Below, piece after piece: positions 1 through 8,878 of a DNA stretch of 64,000 nt (positions are counted from its first letter, which is position 1; each line of letters starts with the position of its first letter). Made by a program: the position numbers and the translations under genes. The notes under the pieces are model-generated. The model ran no database searches and was not told where the DNA came from. It saw only the letters and a program-made list of their open reading frames with translations. This stretch comes from Agrobacterium tumefaciens. GTDB taxonomy: Bacteria; Pseudomonadota; Alphaproteobacteria; Rhizobiales; Rhizobiaceae. Location: positions 124,001 to 188,000 of the forward strand of contig NZ_JXQV01000012.1 of assembly GCF_000834635.1 (NCBI RefSeq), in the 5' to 3' direction.

Positions 1-1
1 G

Positions 2-241
2 CTGGATATCGTCCGAGCCATCAGCAGCGGCGAAGGTCCGAAGAAGGCGACATTGCTTTTGGGATATGCAGGGTGGGGGCCTGGCCAGTTGGAGAACGAA
101 ATTTCCAGCAATGGCTGGCTGAATTGCCCGGCATCCGAGGACTTGATCTTTGACCGCTCCCTCAACAACAAATATGAGCGGGCGCTGGGCCTGATGGGCG
201 TTGATCCGCGTATGTTATCCGCTGAAGCCGGTCACGCCTGA
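2..241 (+). CDS. YqgE/AlgH (UPF0301) family protein, C-terminal part
   Basis: The reading frame is open from the left edge of the window and ends at TGA 239-241, so only about 79 C-terminal residues are visible. The segment with [15 protein letters not shown] followed by NGWLNCPA and the ending [13 protein letters not shown] is the conserved C-terminal half of the YqgE/AlgH family. These are small cytoplasmic proteins of uncertain function (AlgH was linked to alginate regulation in Pseudomonas). The 5' end lies outside the window, so start and operon position cannot be judged. An EcfG-like promoter for the next gene begins 5 bases after the stop. Confidence 0.9.
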   Translation: MDIVRAISSGEGPKKATLLLGYAGWGPGQLENEISSNGWLNCPASEDLIFDRSLNNKYERALGLMGVDPRMLSAEAGHA

Positions 242-246
242 GTGCG

Positions 247-271
247 GGAACAAAATTGTCATCCCAACGTT
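247..271 (+). promoter_or_regulatory. EcfG-type general stress promoter of the csbD-like gene
   Basis: GGAAC at 247-251 and CGTT at 268-271 are separated by exactly 16 bases, matching the alphaproteobacterial EcfG/RpoE2 consensus (GGAAC-N16/17-CGTT). It lies 52 bases upstream of the CsbD-like start. The same geometry occurs at three other places in this window, which makes chance less likely. The sigma factor itself is not encoded here. Confidence 0.75.
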
Positions 272-323
272 TTTACCTCCGCAGCCAGCTGAATGCCTGG
301 CTTAGAGTTTAGGGAGAAACATT

Positions 324-515
324 ATGGGTAGCACATCCGATAAAATCTCTGGCACGGCCAACGAAGTTGCAGGCAAGGTCAAGCAGGGCCTGGGCAAGGC
401 CACCGGCAACGACCAATTGCGCGCCGAAGGTGCTGCGCAGGAAACAAAGGGCAAGATCCAGTCAACTATTGGAAAAGCCAAGGACGCCGTCAAAGGCGCG
501 ATTGACCGGGCTTAA
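324..515 (+). CDS. CsbD-family general stress protein
   Basis: The 63-aa hydrophilic protein [18 protein letters not shown]... is rich in Lys, Ala and Gly and shows the CsbD pattern ([23 protein letters not shown], then [20 protein letters not shown]). CsbD proteins are small, largely helical and accumulate under general stress; their biochemical role is unknown. The start is supported by the Shine-Dalgarno AGGGAG 8 bases before ATG 324. The EcfG-like promoter at 247-271 fits stress induction. It stands alone between the YqgE/AlgH gene and the zinc metallopeptidase gene. Confidence 0.9.
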   Translation: MGSTSDKISGTANEVAGKVKQGLGKATGNDQLRAEGAAQETKGKIQSTIGKAKDAVKGAIDRA

Positions 516-661
516 TTTGCCAGCATTTCAACCCTAGTGTTGAACACTCTATCAATGAGCGCATGTGTTTTCAGAGCACGTGCGCTTTTTCATCGTCAGC
601 GTCTCATCACTTAAAGCGGCTCGGCGTTTGCGCTCGAAGCCGTCGTTTCCAGGAGCGACCT

Positions 662-1795
662 ATGCGCCTATTTTCCTGCGCTGCGTGCGGAGAGCCCGTT
701 CATTTCGACAACCGCTCATGCGTCAAATGCGGCCATCGGCTGGTGTTCGTCCCGCAGACCCTGTCCATGGAAGCCATCGAGCCCGCCGGTGAGCCGAACT
801 GGTCGCTCGTTGCCAATCCGGAGAAGCAGATCCGTTTTTGCGCCAATGAAGTCAACGATATCTGCAATTGGTCGGTACCATCTGATAGTAACAGCAACTT
901 CTGCCCGGCTTGTAGCCATAACCGCCTGGTGCCGGATGCCGCGACCGAAGAGGGTATCGAACAGTGGCGCAGGCTGAGCCAGGCGCAGCGCCATCTATTC
1001 TATTCGCTGCTGCGGCTGAAGCTGCCTCACCCGAACCGCGATGTACATCCCAACGGCCTCGTCTTTGACTTTCTGGTGGATGAAGTTGCGCCTGATGGTT
1101 CCATTATCCCCGCCATGACCGGCCATGACGAAGGGCTGATTGCCATTCGCGCAGCAGAATCGGACGATGCGACGCGCGAGCAGGTTCGCAGCAAGATGAA
1201 CGAGCCTTACAGAACGATGCTCGGACATTTCCGCCATGAGGTCGGCCACTTCATTTGGAACATGCTCGTGCGCGACGCTCACCGGCTGGAAGCCTGCCGC
1301 GAGGTGTTTGGGGATGAGCGTGCAGACTATGGCGAAGCGCTAAAGTGCAATTACGAGCAGGGGCCACCACCCGGCTGGCAGCAGAATTTTATCAGCGCCT
1401 ATGCCGCGGTCCATCCATGGGAAGATTTTGCGGAGTGCTTCGCACACTATCTGCACATCGTCGATACGCTTGAAACGGCTCACGCCTACGGTATCGCCAT
1501 CGAGCCGGAGGGACATGAAGCGCTGGAAACCGAGGTTGCTTTCGACCCATACAGTGCAAGAAGTGCCAAGCAGCTTGTTACGGCCTGGATACCGCTCACG
1601 CTTGCGCTAAATTCGATGCAGCGCAGCATGGGTCTACCAGACCTCTACCCGTTCGTGCTGACGCAGGCTGTTGAAACCAAGCTCGAATTCATGCACCAGC
1701 TGTTGCACGAGAGAATACCGGTCGGTCAGCCAGAACTGGCTGATGACGGGTTTCAGCCGATGCAGCAGCAGGATCAGGCTCTCTTGACCACCTGA
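662..1795 (+). CDS. Zinc-ribbon putative zinc-binding metallopeptidase
   Basis: A 377-aa protein. The N-terminus is a zinc ribbon (CAACGEP at residues 5-8, CVKCGHR about 20-24), with more Cys pairs near residues 57-85 (NFCPACSHN). A HEVGH motif lies near residue 191 followed by HPWEDFAECFAHYLHI, the layout of the family annotated as putative zinc-binding peptidase (Peptidase_Mx-like); the two His plus the downstream Glu would bind catalytic zinc. No signal peptide is seen, so it is probably cytoplasmic; substrate unknown. The frame opens at 563, but ATG 662 is chosen because CCAGGAG lies 7 bases before it and the zinc ribbon begins there. Its last 22 bases overlap the convergent GGDEF-EAL gene. 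Confidence 0.85.
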   Translation: MRLFSCAACGEPVHFDNRSCVKCGHRLVFVPQTLSMEAIEPAGEPNWSLVANPEKQIRFCANEVNDICNWSVPSDSNSNFCPACSHNRLVPDAATEEGIEQWRRLSQAQRHLFYSLLRLKLPHPNRDVHPNGLVFDFLVDEVAPDGSIIPAMTGHDEGLIAIRAAESDDATREQVRSKMNEPYRTMLGHFRHEVGHFIWNMLVRDAHRLEACREVFGDERADYGEALKCNYEQGPPPGWQQNFISAYAAVHPWEDFAECFAHYLHIVDTLETAHAYGIAIEPEGHEALETEVAFDPYSARSAKQLVTAWIPLTLALNSMQRSMGLPDLYPFVLTQAVETKLEFMHQLLHERIPVGQPELADDGFQPMQQQDQALLTT

Positions 1796-4689
1796 AAACG
1801 CTCCCGAAGCAGCTTCAGCGCTGCGTCGGGCGTATCCGGCGTGCCGAACAGGAAGCTCTGCCCGTAGTGACAATTCATGCGGGCGAGTTCGGCCGCATCC
1901 TCAGGCGTCTCGATGCCCTCGGCAACAACCTGCATCTCAAGCGCACGGGCCATGGCGATGATAGAGCGCAGCAGGACGTTGCGCTTGTCACTGGTATTGG
2001 CTACCAGCGCCTTGTCGAGCTTGATCGTGTCAAACGGGAAGCGTGTGAGATAGGCCAGCGATGAATAGCCCGTGCCAAAGTCGTCAAGAGCAAGGCTGAG
2101 GCCCGTCTCCTTCAGCTTTGCTAGCACGAGCCGCGCCTGTTCTGGGTTTTCCATAACGATGGATTCGGTCAGTTCAAGCTTGAGCTGTTTCGGATTGCAA
2201 CGGGTTCGCTGCAACATGCTGCGCACGTCATTGTAAAGCTCGTTGTTCAGGAGCTGAGCGCTGGAAATGTTGACCGAAATGAAGATCGGCAACTTGTCGA
2301 TTGCGTGCTGCCAGTCCATCAGATCAGTCGCGGCACGTTCCAACGCAAACATTCCCAGAGGCTCGATCAGGCCCGAAGCCTCGGCAATCGGTATGAATTC
2401 GCTCGGTGGAATGGAACCGCGCTTGGGGTGTTCCCAGCGCATCAAGGCTTCGAAACCTGCCAGATCGCCGTTGTCGAGCTTGATGATCGGCTGATAGGCC
2501 AGCGACAACTCCTTGCGCTCGATGGCGCGGCGAAGATCGCTCTCCATTTGCAGCCGGTCGGTGCCGGAGGTGCGGAACGCAGGCCGGAAAGGTTCGACGC
2601 GATTTCCACCGGCGCGCTTGGCCCGGTACATGGCAAGCTCGGCATCGCTGAGCAGACCCGCAGCACTTTCCTGCTGGTCGATCCACGAGACAAGCCCGAT
2701 AGAGGCCGTCAGGATGATTTCGCGATTGGCGAAGTTGATCGGCACCATGATGGCCTTGTTCACGGCCTCGGCAAAATCGGCCACGCGCTGTGGATCGCGC
2801 TCTGACACAAGGATCAGACCAAACTCGTCGCCGGAAAGGCGGGCGAGCGTATCCTGTGGCTTCAGCAAACGGCGCAAACGACGCGTCAGCGCAATCAGAA
2901 TGTTGTCGCCAGCAGCGATGCCCAGCGTGTCGTTGACCAGCTTGTAGCGGTCGATATCGATAGCCATCACCGTCGGGCGAACCGTCTCGCCTTCGGGTGC
3001 AAGGTTGAGCACGGATTGCAGCCGGTCGAGGAAGACTTGACGGTTCGGAAGGCCAGTCAGATTATCGCTCAACGCATCCTGCAACAGGCGCTCGATGGAG
3101 TTCTTCTGCTCGGTAATATCGGTAATGGTGCCGACGCAGCGAATGATTTCGCCATTCGAGCCCAGCACAGGCCGCGCACGAATTTGCAGCCAGTGAAAAT
3201 GTCCGTCCTCGGCGCGAATGCGGAATTCGTGGTTGAGGCGACCCTTGCGGTGGTCCAGCAAAACATCCAGCGTTGCCTTGAAGCGGTCGCGATCATCCGG
3301 GTGCAGGCGCGGCAGCCAGTTGCGGGCAGCCCCGTGCATGGTGCCGTGGGCGAGCCCGAGCTTGATGGAAACATCAGGCGTGGTGACAATGCGGTCGCGG
3401 GTCACGTCCCAATCCCACACGGTGTCACCGCTGCCCGTCAGCGCCAGCGATTGACGCTCCAGATCGGAAAACAATCCCTGCTGATAGGCGCTGCCAGCAA
3501 AGGCATGCTGAATAACGGTAAAGCCGATCAAAAGCACGATCAGAACCAGACCGCCGCCAAGGGCTGGCTGCACAATGTCATTATCCAACTGCCCGGTCAC
3601 CGTCAGCCAGCTGCCAAACAGCCACACAAGAATAAGCGCCCATGATGGCACCAGCAGAATGGCGCGGTCGTAGCGATTGAAGCCGAGATAGATAATCAGC
3701 ACCAATCCCGCCGTCGCCGTCAGCGCAAAGGACAGGCGCGCAATGCCTGACGCGATCGAAGGATCATAGATCGCGACTCCAAACAGCGCGCCCAGTCCGA
3801 TGATCCACGCGAAGGTCGCATAGCCCAGATGGGCATGCCATCGGTTCAGGTTGAGATAGGTGAACAGGAAGACCACGAAACTGGAGGCCAGCGCCACTTC
3901 CGCACCAGCACGCCATATTCGCTCGTCGCTGGAGGTCACCGAAATCAGCTTTTCTAGGAAGCCGAAATCCACGCAGATATAGGCCAGAACCGCCCAGGAA
4001 AGTGCTGCGGAGGCGGGCAGAACCGAGGTTCCCTTGACCACGAAAAGGATGGTGAGGAGAACCGCAAGAAGACCGGCAATCCCCAGCACGATGCCACGAT
4101 AAAGCGTGAAGGCGTTGATCGTGTCCTTGTAGGCTTCCGGCTCCCACAGATAGATCTGTGGCAATTGCGGTGTCGAGAGTTCAGCCACGAAGGTGATGAC
4201 TGCGCCGGGGTTCAGCGTGATGCGAAACACGTCGGCGTCGGGGCTTGGCTGCCGGTCCAGCGCAAAGCCTTCACTGGGCGTAATGGCGATGATGCGCTGC
4301 GAACCAAGATCCGGCCAGAACAGCTTGGAATTCACCAGACGAAAATGCGGCGCGACGATAACGCGCTCAAGCTGCTCTTCAGACACATTGGCAAGCGCAA
4401 ACACCGCCCAGTCACCCTGGTGGGTGGGAGAGGAGGCGCGCACCTCGATGCGGCGGCGAATACCATCGGGGCCGGGTGCGGTGGACACCTGAAAGGCTTC
4501 ACCCTGATTGGCGTGAATATCGGTTGTCGCTGTCAGATCCAGCGCCGTGTCGTCTCTGGAAATCTTCACCGGCTCGAAAGCATGGGCTTGAGCGGCGAAC
4601 AAGATGCAGACAAGGGTCAGCAGGGGCGTAAAGCGCGCTGCGGTCACAAGACGTCTGACGAAGTGCGACGCAAGGCTCATATATCTCAT
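1774..4689 (-). CDS. Membrane sensor PAS-GGDEF-EAL diguanylate cyclase/phosphodiesterase
   Basis: About 971 aa. A signal/first membrane segment at residues about 15-38 is followed by an extracytoplasmic region and a block of about seven hydrophobic helices (about 190-400), a 7TMR-DISM-like layout. Then come a PAS/PAC domain (about 420-530), GGDEF (SGDEF near 616) and EAL (EALMRW near 746, with the DFGTGYSSL loop). The protein would make or degrade cyclic-di-GMP at the inner membrane. SGDEF is a tolerated variant, and EAL motifs look intact, so either activity is possible. The gene begins 4 nt after the GNAT stop and belongs to the thrC - M16 - GNAT leftward run. Start: an in-frame TTG precedes ATG 4689; ATG is preferred. 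Confidence 0.9.
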   Translation of the reverse strand: MRYMSLASHFVRRLVTAARFTPLLTLVCILFAAQAHAFEPVKISRDDTALDLTATTDIHANQGEAFQVSTAPGPDGIRRRIEVRASSPTHQGDWAVFALANVSEEQLERVIVAPHFRLVNSKLFWPDLGSQRIIAITPSEGFALDRQPSPDADVFRITLNPGAVITFVAELSTPQLPQIYLWEPEAYKDTINAFTLYRGIVLGIAGLLAVLLTILFVVKGTSVLPASAALSWAVLAYICVDFGFLEKLISVTSSDERIWRAGAEVALASSFVVFLFTYLNLNRWHAHLGYATFAWIIGLGALFGVAIYDPSIASGIARLSFALTATAGLVLIIYLGFNRYDRAILLVPSWALILVWLFGSWLTVTGQLDNDIVQPALGGGLVLIVLLIGFTVIQHAFAGSAYQQGLFSDLERQSLALTGSGDTVWDWDVTRDRIVTTPDVSIKLGLAHGTMHGAARNWLPRLHPDDRDRFKATLDVLLDHRKGRLNHEFRIRAEDGHFHWLQIRARPVLGSNGEIIRCVGTITDITEQKNSIERLLQDALSDNLTGLPNRQVFLDRLQSVLNLAPEGETVRPTVMAIDIDRYKLVNDTLGIAAGDNILIALTRRLRRLLKPQDTLARLSGDEFGLILVSERDPQRVADFAEAVNKAIMVPINFANREIILTASIGLVSWIDQQESAAGLLSDAELAMYRAKRAGGNRVEPFRPAFRTSGTDRLQMESDLRRAIERKELSLAYQPIIKLDNGDLAGFEALMRWEHPKRGSIPPSEFIPIAEASGLIEPLGMFALERAATDLMDWQHAIDKLPIFISVNISSAQLLNNELYNDVRSMLQRTRCNPKQLKLELTESIVMENPEQARLVLAKLKETGLSLALDDFGTGYSSLAYLTRFPFDTIKLDKALVANTSDKRNVLLRSIIAMARALEMQVVAEGIETPEDAAELARMNCHYGQSFLFGTPDTPDAALKLLRERFQVVKRA

Positions 4690-4693
4690 CAAT

Positions 4694-5284
4694 CTACTGC
4701 GTCCCGCCGGGATTTTGCTTGTCGGTGATGAGGGAGAACATGAGGTGGTCCCGCCATTCGCCGTTTATTTTCAGATATTCCCGCAAGAGACCTTCTCGCT
4801 GGAATCCGGCATTTTCAAGCAGCCGTATGCTTTTGAAGTTCTCTGGAATACAGGCTGCCTCAATACGGTGCAACTGAAGTCCGTTGAAGATGTAGGGTAT
4901 TACCAGCTTTAATGCGGCAGACATATGGCCTTGGGCCGCATAGGCCTCACCCATCCAGTACCCAACCATACAGCTTTGGGCCGCACCGCGACGGATATAA
5001 CCGATCGTTATGCCGCCCAGCAGCGTCTGTTGGCTGTTGAAAAGCAGCAGTGAAACGGCCAATCCGGACGAAAATTCCTGTGCATTGCGCGTTACCCGCA
5101 CGCGGTACGAGCTTTCGGTCAGCTCGTCGCTTCGCCAGGTCGGCTCCCATGGCTGGAGAAACTGGCGGCTTTCCGAGCGCAGTTTGTACCACTGCCGGTA
5201 ATCGGAATTACGCGGCAGTCTCAGCAGGTAGTCGGCATTGCGAAGTTCCGGCGCGTCGCTGTTGCGGGAAAGAAAACGCAGCAT
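4694..5284 (-). CDS. GNAT-family N-acetyltransferase (RimJ/RimL-like)
   Basis: A 196-aa protein. It has the RimJ/RimL-type GNAT arrangement: LLGGITIGYIRRG (beta strands before motif A), VGYWMGEAYAAQGHMSAALKLVI (acetyl-CoA binding motif A), and HRIEAACIPENFKSIRLLENAGFQREGLLREYLKINGEWRDHLMFSLI cut here as motifs B and C. It likely acetylates the N-terminus of a ribosomal or other protein; the substrate cannot be told. It lies 49 nt after the M16 peptidase stop and directly before the GGDEF-EAL gene, in one leftward transcription unit with thrC. The pairing of M16 peptidase and GNAT is common in Rhizobiales. Confidence 0.88.
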   Translation of the reverse strand: MLRFLSRNSDAPELRNADYLLRLPRNSDYRQWYKLRSESRQFLQPWEPTWRSDELTESSYRVRVTRNAQEFSSGLAVSLLLFNSQQTLLGGITIGYIRRGAAQSCMVGYWMGEAYAAQGHMSAALKLVIPYIFNGLQLHRIEAACIPENFKSIRLLENAGFQREGLLREYLKINGEWRDHLMFSLITDKQNPGGTQ

Positions 5285-5333
5285 ATAAGGTCAGACCTCA
5301 TCCAATCGCCACGGTTCCTTAGCCCTTCGGGCG

Positions 5334-6629
5334 TTAGCCGTTTGCCATTTTGACGGACGGCGTCGCGGAGAGCTCTGCCGTGATATCCGAAAGCGGCAGC
5401 AGGTTTTCCAGCGGGCCAATGGCGGACAACGTCGGAACTGTATCGAAAAACAGTCGTCCCGCAAGATCGGTCAAACGTGTCGTGGTGATATCGCCGAGGC
5501 GCTGCATCATTTCATCATTGGGGATAGGGCGACCATAGAGCATCATCTGCCGCGCAACCTGTCCAGCGCGTGCGGCAGGGCTTTCCTGGCCCATCAGCAA
5601 TTGTGCGCGAATCTGTGCGCGAGCGCGGTCGATTTCTTCCTGATGAATGGCCTGAGACGACTTGCGCAACTCTTCCAGAATGACCGGAACCAGTTCCGGC
5701 AGATCGTTGCTGCCGGTTGCGGCATGAATGCCGAAAATGCCGGTATCGGAAAAACCCCAGTGGAAGGCATAGACCGAATAGCACAGGCCGCGATATTCAC
5801 GCACTTCCTGGAACAGCCGCGAAGACATGCCGCCGCCCAGAATGTTTGCCAGAATCTGCGAGCAGTAGAAATCGCGGGCGTGATAGGCCTTGCCTTCAAA
5901 GCCGAGAAGCACCTGCGCATCCATGAGGTCGCGCGTTTCGCGGATTTCCCCGCCGGTGTAGATGGCTTTTTCCATAACCGGCGTGGTCGCAGGCATTTGC
6001 GGCAGGCTGGCAAAGCGCTGCTCTACCTGCTTGACGAAACTGTCATGGTCCACGGCACCCGCAGCCACCACAAAGATGCGGTCAGTGGTGTAATTGCGGG
6101 ACAGATAATTGCGGATCTGGCCGGTGGTGAAGGATTGAACCGTATCGGGCGTGCCGAGAATAGGGCGGCCAATGGTCTGGTCGCGGAAGGCAACACCGGA
6201 AAAATTATCGAACAGCACATCGTCAGGCGTGTCGGTCGCAGCGCCGATTTCCTGAAGAATGACGTTTTTCTCGCGCTCCAGCTCTGCTTCGTCGAAGGCC
6301 GATTCCGTCAGGATGTCGGCGAGGATATCGACGGCAAGAGGAACGTGATCTTTCAGAACGCGAGCGTAATAGGAGGTAGTTTCGGTTGATGTGGCGGCAT
6401 TCACCTCGCCGCCGACATTCTCGATTTCCTCGGCGATCTGGCGGGCTGTGCGCCGCGCCGTGCCCTTGAAAGCCATGTGCTCGAGAAGATGCGCAATGCC
6501 ATGCTCATCATCGGTCTCGTTACGGGATCCTGATTTGATCCACACCCCGAGCGCGACGCTTTCGAGATGCGGCATTTTCTCCGTAACAACCGTCAACCCG
6601 GACGAAAGCCGGGTTACATTTACACTCAT
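5334..6629 (-). CDS. M16 family zinc peptidase (mitochondrial processing peptidase-like)
   Basis: A 431-aa protein with the inverse zinc motif HLLEH (about residues 45-49) in GIAHLLEHMAFKGT, and the downstream Glu in the ELEREKNVILQEI stretch, typical of the catalytic beta-MPP-like M16 subfamily. The C-terminal half (GGGMSSRLFQEVREYRGLCYSV) is the second M16 domain. No signal peptide, so probably cytoplasmic; substrates unknown. The frame extends to 6707 but that would overlap thrC; ATG 6629, with GGAAAG upstream, gives the normal N-terminus MSVNVTRLSSGLTVV and starts 17 bases after the thrC stop. It is cotranscribed with thrC, as in many alphaproteobacteria. Confidence 0.92.
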   Translation of the reverse strand: MSVNVTRLSSGLTVVTEKMPHLESVALGVWIKSGSRNETDDEHGIAHLLEHMAFKGTARRTARQIAEEIENVGGEVNAATSTETTSYYARVLKDHVPLAVDILADILTESAFDEAELEREKNVILQEIGAATDTPDDVLFDNFSGVAFRDQTIGRPILGTPDTVQSFTTGQIRNYLSRNYTTDRIFVVAAGAVDHDSFVKQVEQRFASLPQMPATTPVMEKAIYTGGEIRETRDLMDAQVLLGFEGKAYHARDFYCSQILANILGGGMSSRLFQEVREYRGLCYSVYAFHWGFSDTGIFGIHAATGSNDLPELVPVILEELRKSSQAIHQEEIDRARAQIRAQLLMGQESPAARAGQVARQMMLYGRPIPNDEMMQRLGDITTTRLTDLAGRLFFDTVPTLSAIGPLENLLPLSDITAELSATPSVKMANG

Positions 6630-6645
6630 ATCACGTCTTTCCGCG

Positions 6646-8046
6646 TCACTGACCGCTGGCGCGAGCATGTTTGCCGATGTAGGTTTCAACGGCGTCCAGC
6701 TCAGCATCCAGAATGTCGAAACGCTCCTCCCGGTTCATCAAATCTGACAACCATAGTGGAAGCGCGGGATCGATTGCGCAAGCGGATTTTACAGCAGCAG
6801 GAAATTTTGCTGGGTGCGCGGTGGAAAGCGTGACCATCGGAGTGCCTGATTTCTCATGCTTTTTAGCCACGAAAACAGCGGACGCCGTGTGGGGATCCAG
6901 AAGGTATCCGCTTTCGGCAAGCGTGTCCTTGATGGTGTCGGCAACCTGTTTTTCGGTGGCGCGACCGGCACGGAAATCCTTCTTGATGAACTTCATCGCC
7001 TTGTCGGAAATGTCGAAAGCGCCCGATTGCTTGAGGCCGTCCATGGAGCGTTTGACAGCGCCGGAATCGCGACCATAGGCTTCAAACAGCAGGCGTTCGA
7101 AGTTCGAGGAAATCTGGATGTCCATCGAGGGCGATGTCGTGGCATGTACGCCGCGCATTTCGTAGCGACCTGTTTTCAGCGTACGCGCCAGAATGTCGTT
7201 GTCGTTGGTGGCAATCACCAGCTTGTCGATGGGAAGACCCATTTGCTTGGCAACATAGCCCGCGAAAATATCGCCGAAATTGCCCGTTGGCACGGTGAAC
7301 GAGATTTTGCGATCCGGCGCGCCAAGCGAAAGTGCTGCGGTGAAATAATAAACCACCTGCGCCATGATGCGCGCCCAGTTGATGGAGTTCACGCCCGATA
7401 GCTTCACGCTGTCACGGAACTTTCCATCATTGAACATCTCTTTGACGAGGTTCTGGCAATCATCGAAATTGCCGTGGATGGCCATGGCGTGCACGTTGGA
7501 TGCGGTGGAACTGGTCATCTGGCGCTGCTGCACCGGCGATACCTTGCCATGCGGGAACAGAATGAAAATATCGGTGCGGTCGCGCCCTGCAAAGGCATCG
7601 ATCGCTGCGCCACCGGTGTCGCCCGATGTCGCGCCGACGATGGTTGCGCGTTCGTTGCGCTGGGAAAGCGTGTAATCCATCAGGCGGGCAATGAGCTGCA
7701 TCGCCACGTCCTTGAAGGCGAGCGTCGTGCCGTGGAAAAGCTCCAGAATGAAGGAGTTGGGGCCGGTCTGCACCAGAGGGGCGACGGCTGGATGCCGGAA
7801 GGTGGCGTAGGCATCGTCGATCATTGCGCGGAATGTATCGGCTGGAATTTCGCGGCCGGTAAAGCGATACAGCACTTCAAAGGCAATCTCCTGATAGGAC
7901 TTGCCGCGCAGCGCACGAATTTCCTTCTTGGACATTGTCGGCCATTCGCGCGGGACATAAAGCCCACCGTCGCGTGCCAGACCCGCCAGAAGCGCGTCGG
8001 AAAAACCAAGCGATGGGGCGCTGCCCCTGGTCGATACATATTCCAC
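6646..8046 (-). CDS. thrC: Threonine synthase
   Basis: Converts O-phosphohomoserine to threonine with pyridoxal phosphate. The 466-aa product has the N-terminal YVSTRG...LGFSDALLAGLARDGGLYVP signature, the PLP-lysine region ELFHGTTLAFKDVAMQ and the Gly-rich phosphate site GATSGDTGGAA, with TVPTGNFGDIFAGYVAK later, as in the long bacterial form. A GTG start at 8046 preceded by AAGGGA is chosen; the open frame goes 22 codons further to a TTG, but the extension is not conserved-looking. First gene of a leftward run with the M16 peptidase, GNAT and GGDEF-EAL genes. Confidence 0.95.
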   Translation of the reverse strand: MEYVSTRGSAPSLGFSDALLAGLARDGGLYVPREWPTMSKKEIRALRGKSYQEIAFEVLYRFTGREIPADTFRAMIDDAYATFRHPAVAPLVQTGPNSFILELFHGTTLAFKDVAMQLIARLMDYTLSQRNERATIVGATSGDTGGAAIDAFAGRDRTDIFILFPHGKVSPVQQRQMTSSTASNVHAMAIHGNFDDCQNLVKEMFNDGKFRDSVKLSGVNSINWARIMAQVVYYFTAALSLGAPDRKISFTVPTGNFGDIFAGYVAKQMGLPIDKLVIATNDNDILARTLKTGRYEMRGVHATTSPSMDIQISSNFERLLFEAYGRDSGAVKRSMDGLKQSGAFDISDKAMKFIKKDFRAGRATEKQVADTIKDTLAESGYLLDPHTASAVFVAKKHEKSGTPMVTLSTAHPAKFPAAVKSACAIDPALPLWLSDLMNREERFDILDAELDAVETYIGKHARASGQ

Positions 8047-8254
8047 GAGAGTATCCCTTATCGTCTGCCGCTCACCTGCTGAAGGCCTTGATTTGCCGCG
8101 TTTTAAAGCCAATTTGCGAAATTAGGCCAAATCCGAACACAACCAATCGATTTTTTCCAGCGCCGCTGCTATAGACCATCGCCGACAGGCATGAAAGGCC
8201 AATAAGTGGGTTCTCTGGTCCTGTCTCGGGATAGTTTTTGAAGGGTTGAACAGA

Positions 8255-8827
8255 GTGACAGGGAATATTTTGCGTTTGTCCGCCACCATATCGCTTCTGG
8301 CTGTGCTCGCCGGTTGCAACTCTTCCAATCCGTCGGACTCGCTGGCGGTGAATGCGCCCACGGCGCAGGCGGTGGCACCTGTCGTGCAGGCCAATTGCCC
8401 AACCATCACCATTCTCGATGGCACAGCGGTTCGCCGCATCTATGCGGGCGGCGCAAAGGATGATCCATCCAAGCTCGTCTATCAGGCCTCCCTGTCAGAC
8501 ACGACGCGCTCGTGCAGCATGAGCGATTCAACGCTGACGGTGAATGTGCTAGCCCAGGGTCGTCTCGTTCCCGGCCCGCTGTCCAAGCCCGGCCCCGTTT
8601 CCCTGCCGATCCGCGTGACGGTGAAGGACGGCGATGGCGAGATTTACTCGCAGGTCACGAATTTCTCGGTGGATCTGCCGGCTGGTGAGGCTGGCACGCA
8701 GTTCATCTTCAACAACCCCAATGTCGCCATTCCCAATGGCCCGGGCGGCGCATCGCGCCAGACGAATGTCTTCATTTCGTTTGATACCGGGGCGTCTGCA
8801 AGCACGAAGAAGGGTCGCCGCGGATAA
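8255..8827 (+). CDS. Predicted lipoprotein of unknown function
   Basis: About 190 aa. The N-terminus has a basic start, a hydrophobic stretch (LSATISLLAVLAGC) and a lipobox ending in Cys, so it is predicted to be lipid-anchored in the envelope. The remainder contains a beta-rich segment (RVTVKDGDGEIYSQVTNFSVDLP) and a basic C-terminal tail (TKKGRRG). Similar proteins are annotated as hypothetical in Rhizobiaceae; I do not recognise a domain. GTG 8255 with AAGGG 9 bases upstream is preferred over TTG 8246. A hairpin terminator spans its stop codon. Confidence 0.75.
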   Translation: MTGNILRLSATISLLAVLAGCNSSNPSDSLAVNAPTAQAVAPVVQANCPTITILDGTAVRRIYAGGAKDDPSKLVYQASLSDTTRSCSMSDSTLTVNVLAQGRLVPGPLSKPGPVSLPIRVTVKDGDGEIYSQVTNFSVDLPAGEAGTQFIFNNPNVAIPNGPGGASRQTNVFISFDTGASASTKKGRRG

Positions 8828-8846
8828 GGTGCCAACCGGCACCTTT
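8826..8846. terminator. Bidirectional hairpin between lipoprotein and HAD genes
   Basis: AAGGTGCC (8826-8833) and GGCACCTT (8838-8845) form a perfect 8-bp stem with a 4-base loop. The arm overlaps the TAA of the lipoprotein gene, and the convergent HAD gene ends at 8879. It would work in both directions, though there is no long T-run. Confidence 0.6.
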
Positions 8847-8878
8847 CCGTCTACGCTTCTATCCCGGCGAGAGTGGCT

